In this document: in pieces, positions 23,721 to 36,546 of the stretch | Numbering within the stretch: position 1 is the stretch's first letter | Layout: each line of letters begins with the position of its first letter | Origin: Sympetrum striolatum | Taxonomy: Eukaryota > Arthropoda > Insecta > Odonata > Libellulidae | Direction: 5' to 3' | Length of the DNA stretch: 64,000 nucleotides | NCBI GenBank assembly: GCA_947579665.1 | Contig: OX388345.1 | Location: 70,671,454-70,735,453, forward strand | Made by a program: the position numbers and the translations under genes | The notes under the pieces: model-generated | Databases searched by the model: none | What the model was told of the DNA's origin: nothing | The model's input: only the letters and a program-made list of their open reading frames with translations

Positions 23721-26700
23721 TGACTTTCTAGGGTTAATTGTAAGTGTCTTGTAAGACATAAACTTCGCCAATATAAACTCGAGATTGATATTATATAATA
23801 TCACTGCCTAATTGTATTATAATCGCTGTCGTAACTTTTAATTGGGCAAACAAGATTTATCCTTCGAAAATACTGCAGTTGAGATGTATATAATAATAAC
23901 TACTGAGATTTACAACAGTTGAAATTTCTCATAATATCAATTTATGATTAGTTATTAGTTGAAAGTTCTAAATTAACTTATCGATTTTCCTACAAATTAT
24001 AATTATGGCATGATAATTGACTCTTATAAAGTCGAAGAAACATTCGAAAGAGAAGAACGCAACAATGGAAACGGTGCCTCAGGGTGCGCAGATCCGATAC
24101 TGTCTCTAAGCGACAGCTTTGAAGCAGCAGAAACATCTTTTTCTCGTCGTAATTCTGAGTAATTCGTAGCTCATTTGAGAGATCGCGGTGTCACTGAGAA
24201 TGAGCCCTCTTCATGTAACGCGTTAGACAGGATATTCTTCCCTCTCCTTTGCGCGTACGAACCAAGGGAAGGATTAACGAGAAGGAAATTAGATCCGCTT
24301 TCGTAATTGCGCTGAGGTAGGTCTTCCTGCATGTTGAATATCCTGCCCTGTCCCTTATTGAGCGTGCGTATCACGTGCTTCGTTTGTTTGTCAAGGATCT
24401 GTGGCAGACTCACGATCACGTAGCAACCACGCCACGCTTGATTAAGTAACTGGGGAGGATAAAGGGAAGGCATTATTTCTTTTAGCCAAGTTTACTTGCG
24501 TAGAATTTAAAGTATTCTTGTCGTATGTAGTATAAATGTCTTTTGCATTCTAGAATATTATGTAGTGATATGGTAAAAAGACATTTATATTTTAACGGAT
24601 TAAAATTTTTATTTTAACATCCTTTTTTTTCGATTTTTATTTTGTATTCATATCTATCACAGTATTAGAAAATTCTTTTCTTGTGTAACTATTAGTTCTT
24701 GAACGGTTTGCATCATATCTCGGAGAGAATTGCTTCGATATAATTTTTTCTTCGGATTAAAGAATTTATAATAGTTATTTTAGGCAAATCAAATATTTTC
24801 GTATTTAATAAATAATATATGCAATATAAATGTAAATATATAATATTTTATACATATCGGTCATTAAATATTTATCTTAAATTAATGTTTTGCATGTATT
24901 AAATGAAAACCATAAATTAAAATAAATAATTGACTAATTCGTATGATTTCCTTGCAAGCATGTCATTTGGTATAGGCAAGGTCAATAGCATATTATTTGT
25001 TTCCATAAAAATGCAGTAATTTGGAAAACTTTCTCGTTAAAATGAGTGATAATGGAATAGTATATTTCTACGAACAACCTGTAGATAATTTTCTTTCATT
25101 TAATTGCTATGTATTTACAGTAGTGGATTACGAAATTTTGATTTCAGCTGTAGATTGCATGCGATACAAATGACGCATTTTGTTTCTAAGGTTTAATGCA
25201 AACACTAGTTTTTTGAGCCATGAAAATACGTATTTAGTCATTGGATTTTGGTCAGTATGTAAACCGATGAATTTTTATCTGTGATTATGTAGGTAGTTGC
25301 TTTACATTATTATTTTAGCTGTCATAAATACATTATTTTTTTAAATGAGCCATTCATTTGATAAATTATTAGCACTGATATTCTAATGTCTTAAAACGAA
25401 ATCATGGTCGAATATATTTAGCCACAAATATGTATCTTCGGTTATTAATAGCTAATCGAGTTGTAATTTTCCCTAATGAAGATTATTTTCATCTCACACA
25501 CCTAGCGATGGTATAATCGCCGTCTATTTTCACAGCCAGATTTTCATAGCGCGCCTGTACCTTCTTTGTTTTCTTTTAATATCCGCTCGAGGAAGATGAT
25601 AGTTCTCCACGTCTAATTTCCTGGTAATTAATGCCTGTTTCTCTTACCTCCAGGCTTCCTTTGATGCATAACTCCACCAAAGGGCGTTTCAAAATAGGTT
25701 CATGCGAACTTTTCCTGAAGCAGCGTCGACTAGCGTTCGGAATTTGACATTTCCCAGCTTTACCGTAAATTAAATGTGGGTATTATAAATTTTCTCTGTC
25801 TGTATTTTCAGGTGTTAGGGGTGAAAGTGAGTCAAGGATAAGTTTACTCCTTCCCATGTTTTACGGGGTTGACGAATAGGAACATGTGCTTTCCTGCGTA
25901 TGAAGTCAGGCGAGAATTGATTTTTATGCTATTTTTGATCAATGTGTTATTGTTTGTGCGATTCTTCATCTATAGTTATTCCATAATCATACAATTCTAA
26001 TTTTTTGATAAACATTATCCAATCTTTCTTTAGAAAGCATCGCTCAAGTGTGCTACTTTTGATTTTTTTATCTTTTTAGATTAAAAATTCCGCTCATTAT
26101 ACTTGAAACCATGAGTTCTTTACTTGGCATCTTCAATTCTTTTATATTAGGGTAGCAATATTGAAAAAATACAATTTATAATTGACAATCAAGCAAGGTA
26201 CCGTAATTATATTCCTTCGGATTTTCGACCCGGTTCCTTAAAAACTCCACGAATTCCGATTCGGTTCCTGTTTTACTCAGGAAGTAGCAACCCATGAATA
26301 TAATTTATTTTAATGAAATTTAGAATTTAACTACTGTTTTGATAGAATAAATTCAGTTCAATATTGAGATTAATGTGTTAAAATTTAAATGCTAATTTGT
26401 GAGTTATAATTTACCACTGCCTATCACTTGTAACACGTAGAAAATAAATTTATTCTTAGGAAAGATTTGAAGACTATAAAAATAGCCTGGAGTCATATCG
26501 GGCCGCATATATTAGCCAATCCCGTTTTTTTCATCAGTAGGAAGCGTTGCCCAACCGTCAGATCTCTGTCCCCTGTCAATACGTTATGCATCACTCTCGC
26601 AATGTATTCCTCGCTTTGTCATCATCAGTTAGAACGTTCCTTCGCTCGCGGCTAAGTAATCACGCAAACCCACAACTCCGGCGGGAATCCATCCTTTATA

Positions 26701-27629
26701 CTCGCGTTGTCGCACTCCAAATGATGGATGCGATTGAATTTTCAAAGCGATTAACGTATGGGGATGCAGGTGGCGTTTAGCGTCCTTGTATCTCATTGTA
26801 GAAATGGAATGTCTAATTCAAACGAGTCTTATCTATTATGGCGCCTAGGAATCGTAGTTTTTCTTCTCCTCCTCTAGAGGCGCTGCTGGGCAAACATGGC
26901 AGTTGGTAAAATGGGGCCGGGAATCGAGGATTTAAAATCGGTGCATGGGAGCTATAGACTCTTTATATTGCAAAGATTTGAAGGGAAAGTTTAAAAATGG
27001 CTTCCATCTCGAGGCTCCCGCTGAGAGAAGATGGGTGGGCAGAGGAGTTATGGAACAGCGCGAAGAATATAAGCTCGCGCGTAACGGCTCTCCGGTCCTT
27101 GGCTCGCTGCAACCCCTGGTCGTAATGGTCGATTGTGTATTGCCGTTTGCCTTATTTACTATCTGCTTTTGTGTCCGAAGGTCGGCTCTGACTTTATTCT
27201 CGGTCATTTTTAGACGAGCAGATTAATAAATATGCTACGTGGTGCGGATTTTCAGGGTCTGTTAAAAGCTATTTTTGTGCACCTGAATCCATATTTTCTC
27301 CAAAATGGCAATGATCATAAAATAGTAGACATAAAGCGTGGCGACATTCATTGGTTTGAATTATTTCGCAAAAGCTGCAGTTCTCCTGCTGGTTTGCGAA
27401 ATATCAAAGGGTATAGGATTTATTTTACATAGTTGATGTTATCTCCTTGACCTGCGCTCCTTCAGTTTTGAAGCTTAATTGGGATGTGGTAAAGTTGATA
27501 CTCTGACCTTTTTCTGTCAATATGATACAGGCCCGCCTTTGTGTTGTTTATTTTTTAGCAAATACATGGGCTAGTACTATACCAGCTATAATTTGCTGGA
27601 GTTTAAACGCAATCATCGCAGACGCCTGT

Positions 27630-27704
27630 AAACTTCTGATCCTTTCCTAAACTCCTAATCCTTTATTAATTGACCCCTTAAACTCCTAATCCTTTATTAA
27701 TTTA
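27630..27704. repeat. short tandem repeat, 31-bp period
   Basis: AAACTCCTAATCCTTTATTA starts at 27649 and again at 27680. A weaker third relative (AAACTTCTGATCCTTT) starts at 27630. It is a local slippage or duplication product. Confidence 0.75.
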
Positions 27705-30700
27705 CTTAATTTGAATTAAAAATCAAATTATTCTCTTTTTAATTTTCAATAATTTATTATTTATTTTTAGTAATGTACAATTTTATATTTGAAGTTATAC
27801 TAATCCTTTTCTGCGTCAGTTTAGGCGGGAAGTAGTTATGAATATCAAAAATACATCACAATATTTCCTTCAAAGGATTAATGCAATGCATACTAAAGAA
27901 TACTCTGTATCCTGTTCTTTAAAGGCTTGTCACTTAAACTATATACTGCTATACATTTCTTGGCCTTAGAATAACACATTCGTTCTATATTAATCGTACA
28001 GAGTATTGTATAATTGTTGATATTTAAAAGCTACAAATAGAACTCACAAGTATACATTTCTTGATAAATTATATATATTTTTGTTATTTACCAACTGCCT
28101 TTTTCGTTTACCTCCTAACTTCATCCATGACACCGCTACGCACTTCCTAAATGAGTCGTTCACGATAGAGATCAATTGATAATAAATACACTCCCAAATT
28201 AATCCGACGATAGCTCCTTTCTATTCTCCATGGGGACTGGAATTCATCTCTCGCACCAATCTATTTGTCTTTGGCGCCATTCCTTTTCCAAACCAACGAG
28301 AGAAGCTTTTCGAGGTCTGATTAATTCCCCGACCTTGTGAAAAACGGATCGCTATTAGTCGACTATTGCGTAGTTGGCCAATCGTTCCCCAATTCGTTCT
28401 GTTCCGGAAAGGAAACCGGCGCAAAAGAGCCTTCTTTCTCAGTAATTGCAAGCGGACTGGTTCTCTTTGGTTGATGCGAGCAGACGCTTTGGGGGCGTGC
28501 GAAAATTCTGCAGACTTGACGTCCCTCCGAGCTGGAAGATCAAGTGCAGTTGTCTTTCTGAGAGAGGAACAGCCGAGTTGAGGGTCAAAGAAACGAGAGA
28601 GTGGAAGATTGAGAGGGTTTCGAATGAAAGAATCCGTTAACGCGTAGAATGTAAACCGTTTTTAGACAAGTTTAGGAAAAGTCATTGTTAAATGAATGAG
28701 GAGACCATTTTGTTTCACTCAGAACATCAAAGGCGTTTCTATGGTTAATCCATTGCTTCTTTGTTGACCTATGTCCGCTGTATGGTACGCAATTAAATTT
28801 GTATAATTTTTCCGTTTTTAATGAACTTTTAATTTAGGAGCTGCTAATGCGCACGTTATCTTTAGACATAATTAAATCGTCTTCATTGTTGCTGATTTCT
28901 CCCTCCTTCCTCTCGTTTCCTATTATACTTACCATTGTATATCGTATTAGCTCAATAATTCTAAATTTTTGCTAAAAAGGGCTGCAATTATGTCATGAAA
29001 TGAGCCTTAACTTTGTGACAGTAGTCAATACAACAATATATCGTTATTTTTTCTTTTTAGTTTTTAATGCTAACCATTTCTAACCAGGGAAATTTCTTGC
29101 AAAGTTGATCGATTATACTGTCCATAGTGTGAAGTATATCAAAAGCTTTACGATGCATATCAATGAGCACAACTTATCAAAAGAATTCACCGTTTTAAGT
29201 TGTTGGAAATAGAAGTTGAATTTTATTATTGTTTGTTTTCGATTCAGTCGTATTCCAAGTTCGATTGTTATTTTATCAACATTCGTTGTATCTACACGAT
29301 GTCGAAATTCAACGAAGTTTCGCCACTCTTAGTTAATATTTGTATGCATTAATAACTCCTTGGTTAAAAACAAAAGTTTGCCTGATATAATTCTTCCATC
29401 AACTCTTTCTCTTATGTAAGACTTTCTCTCGCATAAAACACCACCCTTTTTTAATATCCCCTGTTATAGTTATTTATCCCGCGAAACTTCTTAATTCGAC
29501 GCAACGAACGAGATTAGTTTCGGTGCGGGGATCAACATCTTTAAACGAAAAAATTCAAGGTCCCGCGGAAAATCCTGAGAAAATTTGTGAATAGCCTCAG
29601 AGACGCAGTTTTTCCGCCGGGTCGAAAATTGTTTTTTTTTCCATCTCCGGAAGGGCTGCAGAGGAGGAGGAGAAAGTGGGAGGTAAACAGTGGGCGCCGT
29701 CTCTGGAGAACATCTGCTCTTCCGACGCAGTCCAGTAGACCAACATCTTCACTCCCTCATCCGCCCCCACCTGCTCCTCATCCCCCCTATTACCCCCTCT
29801 CGCTTTACAGCTACCGCCCCTCTCCTCTTGTTTGTCGCACGTATTTTTTTCTGTCGGCGTGGATGTAATTTGCCACGGCCAGAGATGCCCTCCCATCCTT
29901 AGCAACGGGGTGTTTTTTTCCATCTCAAGAAAGAAGCCCTCCAGGCCAACGTAGCAATTGGTTTCTGCAAATTGCGCCATCTCTATACTCTATGGGAACA
30001 GTTTCTATGGTATTCAGTAAGGATTACGCAAAGTGAATGTCGTCATTCAGCATCATTTATTAGAGATTTTAACATATTCAATAACCGTCTTTGTCGGTGC
30101 TCCATACTTTGTTGCCAGTATACGGACACAACAGAAAATTCCGGATTATTAACCTATGGAGAAATCCCCTCTGTAACGTCGGTAACTACGCTATCATCTT
30201 TTGCGGTAGAGGAAAAATTGTACATCTGTTTTCTTCTACTTTGAAGAATCCAGCCCTTCCTGCCGTTTCTGCTATTAGAGATTTTTAAACATTTAAGCTC
30301 TGCTCCAATTTTCTTTCCTTACAACATACTTCGTGCCTTAGCAGAAGGGGTGAACATATAAATTTGGCGAGGGTACGATTTGAGACAATATTCGTATGAA
30401 CTAATGCCTTATTTACTTTTGGAAATTCTTTTTATAATTGTAAATGTTTTTTATGTATAGTGATGTCGAAAAACTTAAAAATCTGATTTGAACTCCAGTT
30501 TTTTATCAAACACTAGGCAAAATGGCTAGGCATTAGAAGACCATCACAAGGAGAATTTAACCCTCTAATTGAGTCACTTTGTATCGGACAATTTTCAGTT
30601 GTAAGCATATTATCACAACTGTGAACAGGACTTGAACAATGGAAAAACGTATTTGAAATACGCAGATATCTGTGACTATCTATCTCTGTCTTATGTAACA

Positions 30701-31544
30701 AAAGAGCAATGTTAAGTTTTTCATTCGACAAAACATTGTAATAAGAAACCAAAGCAATGATGGTATGGTAAATTTAAATGTTGGTTGCTAATAAAGTATT
30801 TAGAGAATCGCCAACGATGCTTCAATTGAGTCAGGAATATTACGACTTATAGAACTTGATTTTTAAATTTGCTGTCGCGTAATAATAATCGTAGCTATCG
30901 AGTTATAGTCTAAAAAGTTATACTCTATAAACAAGTAATAGAAAATATACATTTTAAAACAGGAAAAATAAAGTCGTGATATGTAACAATAGTCGTATTT
31001 TACGATGTTAGCCGAAATCGGCGACCTTTACAGCAGGATAATATGTGTTATCGCCGGGTGGGTACACATCTGAATTCTTCCCCATGGTCTCCGTCTCCAA
31101 GGAAGGAAAAAATGTCCCTTTATACAGGAGTGGGTGTTTACGATTATTGCTGTCGTTCTGGGATACCAATTTTGTCCCCGAAAAGTACGTAGCCCACGTC
31201 GAGCTGGCTTTTATGACGTACGTTGCTGGCGAGAAAAGCGACCGCGGCTAATGAATCGTAGCACTAAAGCAAGGTTGTCCAAGCTCTCGTACATTCTATT
31301 AGCTTCTGTCGCGGGCCACTTGCATGGTGCTTGGCAGTACAGTTCTTATGTTCATCTCTCTTTTTATATCCTAAAGATATTAACTTTTCATGAAAGAAAA
31401 TTGCCTCAATCTAGAACGATTCTGTAACATAGCAGACGTATATGTTGAATGAATTTTCGCCTATAATTTGAGGAACCATCGTTAAAAATGTTCCATAAAG
31501 TTAAGATTAGTGAATCATACCAGGTGTTATTATTAAAGATACAG

Positions 31545-31800
31545 CTGAAATTATTGAATAACCGAGAGAATGATTGTTGCAACTAATTTATCACAATTTA
31601 ACAATAGTCGATACCTAGATTGATTATAATTAGTATTCGAATAGTAGGCAACAATTAAAACAGTGAGTTTGAATAAATAACACGCTACGAGACAATTGTT
31701 GAAAGGAACTACGAGTTAATAATTGCACAACAATTGACGCCGAAAATGTAATTCAAAGAGAAGAAAGACTACAATTAAGATTAATTGTTGCCTCAAGGGA
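31545..31800. other. cluster of CAACAATT / AATTGTTG words
   Basis: At least five CAACAAT/ATTGTTG occurrences in both orientations fall in about 220 bp, together with AACAAT and TAATTG words. ACAAT is the core bound by SOX-type HMG proteins, and TAATTG/CAATTA are homeodomain-type cores. A related group occurs at 10750-11010. AT-rich composition inflates such counts, so a regulatory role is only a hypothesis. Confidence 0.3.
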
Positions 31801-34744
31801 TTTCTGAAACCGGTAATGCTCGTGCCTTGCGATTAAGCTTTATTTACGCGTCTTTGATGGATGGTGCCTTTTATTGAGGTTTGCTTGTGCATCAAACTGA
31901 AAGTCGTCTAGCTTGGAGATGGATGATTCAGAGTGAGTTTGATGGCAAGTAATGGATAGCTTGGAAACTAACTCCCTCCCCTTTCCGTTAGTCTGTTATT
32001 ATAGCTGCGATGCATTGCAAAGATGAGGCGCGAGCAAACATGATTGAAATTTGTTTGATCTAAATTAGTTTCTAACCTTTTGGCCTTCAATTTAGGAGGA
32101 AATGGAGATTGAGCTATGCATTGGATTAGACTAAGTATGGCCTGCTGTACCTTTTACGCGATTAATTTTTGTATTAACGAATGAGGGACTTCAATAAGAA
32201 ATTTACTGTTCAAGAGTCCCCTGAAGACACTTAAGTCATTGCTCCAAACACTATACTAGCAAATGATAGAAATATCAATAAAATTTCATAGATTGATTTC
32301 GAGGAGCTATAAAATTGTATAACTGCAAATTTAAAATTGAATATATTGAAAGCATTTCCATTTATCTGTATCCGAAATTATTTATTACATTCGTACTTTT
32401 TTTATTACAGTAAAAATTACACCTGTTGATGTCCCCTGTTATTCATACCGATACATTGGTCATTAGGGTGCTGAAGGTGGTATTTTTTTAAACCAATTTT
32501 TGTAACTTCGTATTTATTTTAGAATGACTTATTAAATTGCAATAACACTCTAAATAAAACCGAAAGAAATAGAAATTAAGTTTAGAAGTTAGCTAAACTT
32601 TCCGAACCATCATTAGACATAGGCAACAAATTTAAACACGATAAATCGATGTAAGGTATTTTTAATGTCACTGGAAAAAAGTTCAAATCTGTTTGAAAGT
32701 CTTATCCAAAGAGTGCATCAGAACTTTAAGGTTTTGTAAAGTGGTCTTCCAAGGAAAATTAGTTTTACCGCCATGATACCTTGTTTTGAAAATGTAATCC
32801 GCGATTTAACTTTGTGAAAGCGAATCAAATTCGAGTACAAACTTGCATCTGCAAAACCGATTACTAACGGAACGGGCACTTCATAACTTCCAAACCGCAT
32901 ATCAAAGACATTCGTGAATAGAGACCCGAATGTATTTCAGATATAAACTACTTTATTTGTGTATTCTGAATTCTCGTAACGTCTTCTGAAGCTCGAATAT
33001 TTTGTGTAAACAACTTTACAAATATCAACGTATAGATCTCCTCCTTCAAAGGTATTCAGCATTTTCGGCTCTGTTTCAGTGCAAGAGAACGAGAGCTGTG
33101 TGTGTCCTGAATTTGATTTGCATTTCGGCTTTGAAACAGGCGCTTCGCGGGGGTGATTGAATGTTCTGTCCCTCGAGGCGAGGGATTGGAAATAACCTGC
33201 TCCACTTCTCGGCGCTATATTTGAACTTGTGGAAGATGTAAGAAATCGCTCTTTACCAAAAAAACGTGCGGTATTTGGTGGTTTTTTTCCTCCTCCTCTT
33301 GATTATTTGGGAAAGGTTTTTTTTCCTCGGAAATGCCGCTGAGTTTTGGCACGGTTTACATTCGCTTGACCTAAACTTACTGTGTGTTGACCACGTCGCC
33401 AGATATTTCATGTGTCGGATGTTATTCGAACCCTCAGATGCGTTTCTGGGGCAGAATAGCATAACCAAAAAATCAAAATATTCTTCAAATCGTTAATTCC
33501 AAGGATTTTACTTGATCACTTTATTTGTTATTCATATTCAGCTGGAATCTGCATCCTTGGCAACTACAAGTAAACAATCTCTCAGAATTCTTTTTTTTTG
33601 TGAGTGACGTGCAAACATTTCATTGCGGTTGACAATTTATTTTCTTGATGATCATTCAGGGTTTTTCTAAAACTAAAAATATTCCAAGTTAGTTAACCGG
33701 AAATTCCTACTTTCGATATATAAGAGTCACCTAACGGTCTTCAGTTAACAGCCTGTAACAGGATTATCAAACATTTCCTAGATTTCGGGTTCCTTTAGTG
33801 GTATTTCTTCGCTATGAAATATTTAACATAAGCAAGTAATTCGCCTATAAAAATTCCTGTTCCAGTTAAAAACATTGCTGATTTAATATTTATACTTACA
33901 ACTTGTATAAATAAAATTTCCACGAAATTTGCAAATAAATCCTTCAGTTTGATCAGTTTTTAACGTATAGTAATTGAAATTAGAAACCGCATTTGAAAAA
34001 TAGATACGTGTCATTTTGATTATCAGAAGATTTATTTGTAAAAAAACGTCTTCTGGAAGAAATCTCTACTATATGGAGGAAAAATGAATGTATAAATATG
34101 AGGAGGTGGGATATTTACTGCAAAAACGTAGTTCTTGGGAGAGCATTCGGTTATGCTATGGAACTTAGGGGGATGTATATGCCAAAGGGAACGTGACGGA
34201 ACTGCTGAATTCCCATCAAAGCACTTCGTATGACAGCATGTTACTGCATATGATGACAGCATAACATATGAGGCATTCGGCAACATTTCTTACTCATTGG
34301 AATTGAACGCATGACTATATAGCATGTTCGAAACTAGAGCAGACACTCGGAGATTTTATCTGTAGTACGATTCTGATCTCCATATTTAAAATTAACCAAA
34401 AATAATTTGACTGAATTGAAAACTATTCAAGAAAGGGAAATACATTTTTTTTCTGTTAACTCTAAGCAAATAATCAATAGATATTTTTTAAGTCAAATAT
34501 AATAGTAATCGTATTGTTCTATCTATCAATAGTTGCATTGATATATGGAATGTTATAAATATTATCATCGTACCTTTAATCGATACAAATGATACACAAA
34601 CCGGTTTCAGCTAGTCGATTAAAGTTTTACTGTGGAAATTACCAAGTTTTTTATCATTTCTAATATCGTTCCATGAAGTAGGTACGGCCAGAGAACTTAG
34701 GTTTCATTTAATCGATACATTTCAATTGATATTTATTTGGAAAC

Positions 34745-34862
34745 CAATGGTATAGCAGATTTGTTAAAATTTCGACAAATTAGGTCATCTAGCACAGTGA
34801 CTCCCACCGGGAGTCAAACCCGGGACCGCTTTCGCCAAAGGCAAACGCGCTGTTGTCGACTG
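34745..34862 (-). repeat. tRNA-derived SINE (family B, copy 2)
   Basis: On the minus strand a tRNA-like part (GCGCGTTTGCC, then AGCGGTCCCGGGTTTGACTC with the B-box) is followed by a body sharing TGTG, ATGACCTAA and TGTCGAA with 12190-12320. The agreement beyond the tRNA part shows these are copies of one SINE and not two independent tRNA pseudogenes. The A-box part is degenerate. It lies inside the ATCGAT cluster. Confidence 0.6.
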
Positions 34863-34875
34863 ATGTCAGATATAT

Positions 34876-34897
34876 AAATCGATAATATTATCGATTT
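34876..34897. repeat. perfect 22-bp palindrome
   Basis: The 22 bp centred on AATATT read identically on both strands and include two ATCGAT motifs in opposite halves. It is part of the ATCGAT cluster and could position two protein dimers symmetrically or extrude as a cruciform. Confidence 0.85.
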
Positions 34898-35157
34898 GTT
34901 GATGTTCTGGATGTTGATGATCTAGAGGAAGTCTCGGGAGTGACTTGATGGAAGTCTTTTTTAATATGAATGTATCATTCACATATTCACTTAATTTCGA
35001 CATTCCATATGTTTCTTTTGCTTAATTTCGATTTGTTGTTATCGATAATAAAATCGATAGGTGATCATGCATTGCTATACCGTTAAGTAGTAAACCACAG
35101 ATGTATCGACAGCTTAAATAATCGATCGTTGTCTAGATATATCGAAAAGTAATCGAT

Positions 35158-36420
35158 TATAGCAATTCATTTCAGCCGTTTCAATGGTATTGTTCTTCTC
35201 TGAAATTCTTCGTCTTCTCCATCACCACGCTCGTTGGATATCTAATCTCCCCAGCCTTTTTCCTTCCTCTCGGCGGTTTCAATTCTTTGAAGAGGCATTT
35301 AGTAACTCCATCTCGTCGACGCTGAGTCGTGCGCGACCTCCGGATATTAGTAAGTCGCCTTCCCATGCCATTAACCCCCGACGGCAGGAAATTGACTCGT
35401 GGGTTTTCGAACTCGGAGAAAAAGCGACCTCTTTAATGCATAATATCGTCCAGATAATGCTTATGAGTGCCGGAAGTGGCTCGTTTTTCCTCGACGGACG
35501 TGACCGACGAGAGAAGTGGAAGGAGTCGCAGAAGGATATCCTGTCGTAGTTTGGTCAGTCACTTTGTTTCCACATCATAAGCGGTGAATCACGATTAGTT
35601 CGCATTTCCAAGATTGCAGGTTTTCAGGGGTGTGCTGGGAAATTCGGTGGGTTTTGCGTCATTGATTTTATCATGTAATTTGAACTTGGTAATCTTTCCT
35701 TCTGGTATTAAGGTTTATTTTCGATTTTTTCGTCGATTTTTATTTCCTATGAGGGGATGATAAACGTCTTTTTTCCTTGCCGGCAGAATGTAGCGATTTC
35801 ATTCATAAATTTCGTTCACAAATTTTTCATTCATAATAAACAACAAAGTAAAAGGTAAAATATTGAAAGTTGAAAGACATTATGATGCATAACATGTTTA
35901 CTCGACTTTTATGTCGAATTCATAAGAAGAATATGCTTTCTACTATTATTAAATGTAGTCTGTTCTTGTTTTTTCCCAAAAAAAGACATTTGAAAAATTA
36001 TAATTAGATCCATTAAAAGTATTTTATTCATTTAATCTTATCATTAAATAGATGAAATTGCAACTTGATTATTCTTCAAAGAATTATGTAATTTCATAAA
36101 TTCATGATATAAAGTTCCAAATATTAGTGGAGAGACAGACTGTTTTACTAATGGAAAGTTTATGGTCAAATAAATTAATCCCAGGAACTTCTTGAACGAC
36201 CTCTGTATTATGCGAGCATATAATTAATTTAAATGATCATTCGTCGTGATAAAAGATGCTGAGAGTAATTTGATTCCCACAATACTTTTAAAAACAAACT
36301 GGTAATAAAATAAAAGGTTTTGGAAAATTCTTTTGGAGAAATACTCCAAGCAGTTTGATTTAAAATGAAAGGTATTATTCCACAAAGCGAGGGCTGAAGT
36401 GATCGATCATATTTAAATTA
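35158..36420. other. gene-free spacer with GC-rich island
   Basis: A GC/CpG-rich block lies at about 35170-35640 with a 121-codon plus-strand ORF that resembles no known family and is overlapped by a minus-strand ORF. AT-rich unique DNA follows. No gene is called. Confidence 0.5.
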
Positions 36421-36546
36421 AAGTTATGTAGAGGTAAAAAATAGTGACTTGGCTGGGACTCAAACCCAGGTCTCCTACTTTCCTGGCAGGTATAATAACC
36501 ACTGAACTTCCGAGCCACGTCACTATTTTTCACCTCTGTATAACTT
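36421..36546 (-). mobile_element. tRNA-like sequence enclosed by 28-bp inverted repeats (family A, full copy)
   Basis: The outer 28 bp, 36421-36448 and 36519-36546, are inverted copies with about three mismatches; the shared core is AAAAATAGTGAC. The 70 bp between, read on the minus strand, look like a tRNA. There is an A-box-like AGTTCAGTGGTTA, a 5-bp anticodon stem (CCTGC/GTAGG) with 7-nt loop CAGGAAA, and a T-arm CTGGG/CCCAG around TTTGAGT. The acceptor side would pair GTGAC with GTCAC, that is, inside the inverted repeats, but leaves extra nucleotides before the D-arm and lacks U33, so a working tRNA is unlikely. Related loci are at 12342, 14668, 19745 and 44868. Confidence 0.7.

Larger units (their letters stand above)
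23721..34540. other. gene-free spacer, about 10.8 kb
   Basis: I recognise no gene. The part at 24480-25500 is particularly AT-rich. GC/CpG-richer patches lie at about 24060-24460, 25540-25740, 26500-27200, 28200-28620, 29560-29960, 31030-31330 and 33060-33240. Short ORFs in them (up to 127 codons at 29597-29980, minus) overlap on both strands and match nothing I know. A small tandem repeat is at 27630-27704 and a motif cluster at 31545-31800. Confidence 0.5.
34579..35157. promoter_or_regulatory. dense cluster of eight ATCGAT motifs
   Basis: ATCGAT starts at 34579, 34711, 34878, 34890, 35041, 35053, 35121 and 35152. Near-matches (GTCGAT, ATCGAC, ATCGAA) lie between them. Two pairs are spaced 12 bp apart. 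By eye ATCGAT occurs about once per 2-3 kb elsewhere in the window. Known insect factors bind related words: DREF binds TATCGATA and BEAF-32 binds CGATA. The cluster may be an insulator or enhancer, or the body of an unknown repeat. A SINE copy interrupts it. Confidence 0.4.

Noticed and set aside
29597..29980. 127-codon minus-strand ORF with Glu/Lys/Gly-rich sequence
   Set aside because: It is overlapped by two plus-strand ORFs in a GC-rich, partly low-complexity block and resembles no family known to me.
36421..36546. A functional tRNA gene
   Set aside because: The anticodon loop lacks U33, extra nucleotides separate the acceptor pairing from the D-arm, and the same sequence is dispersed as fragments. 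Treated as a repeat.
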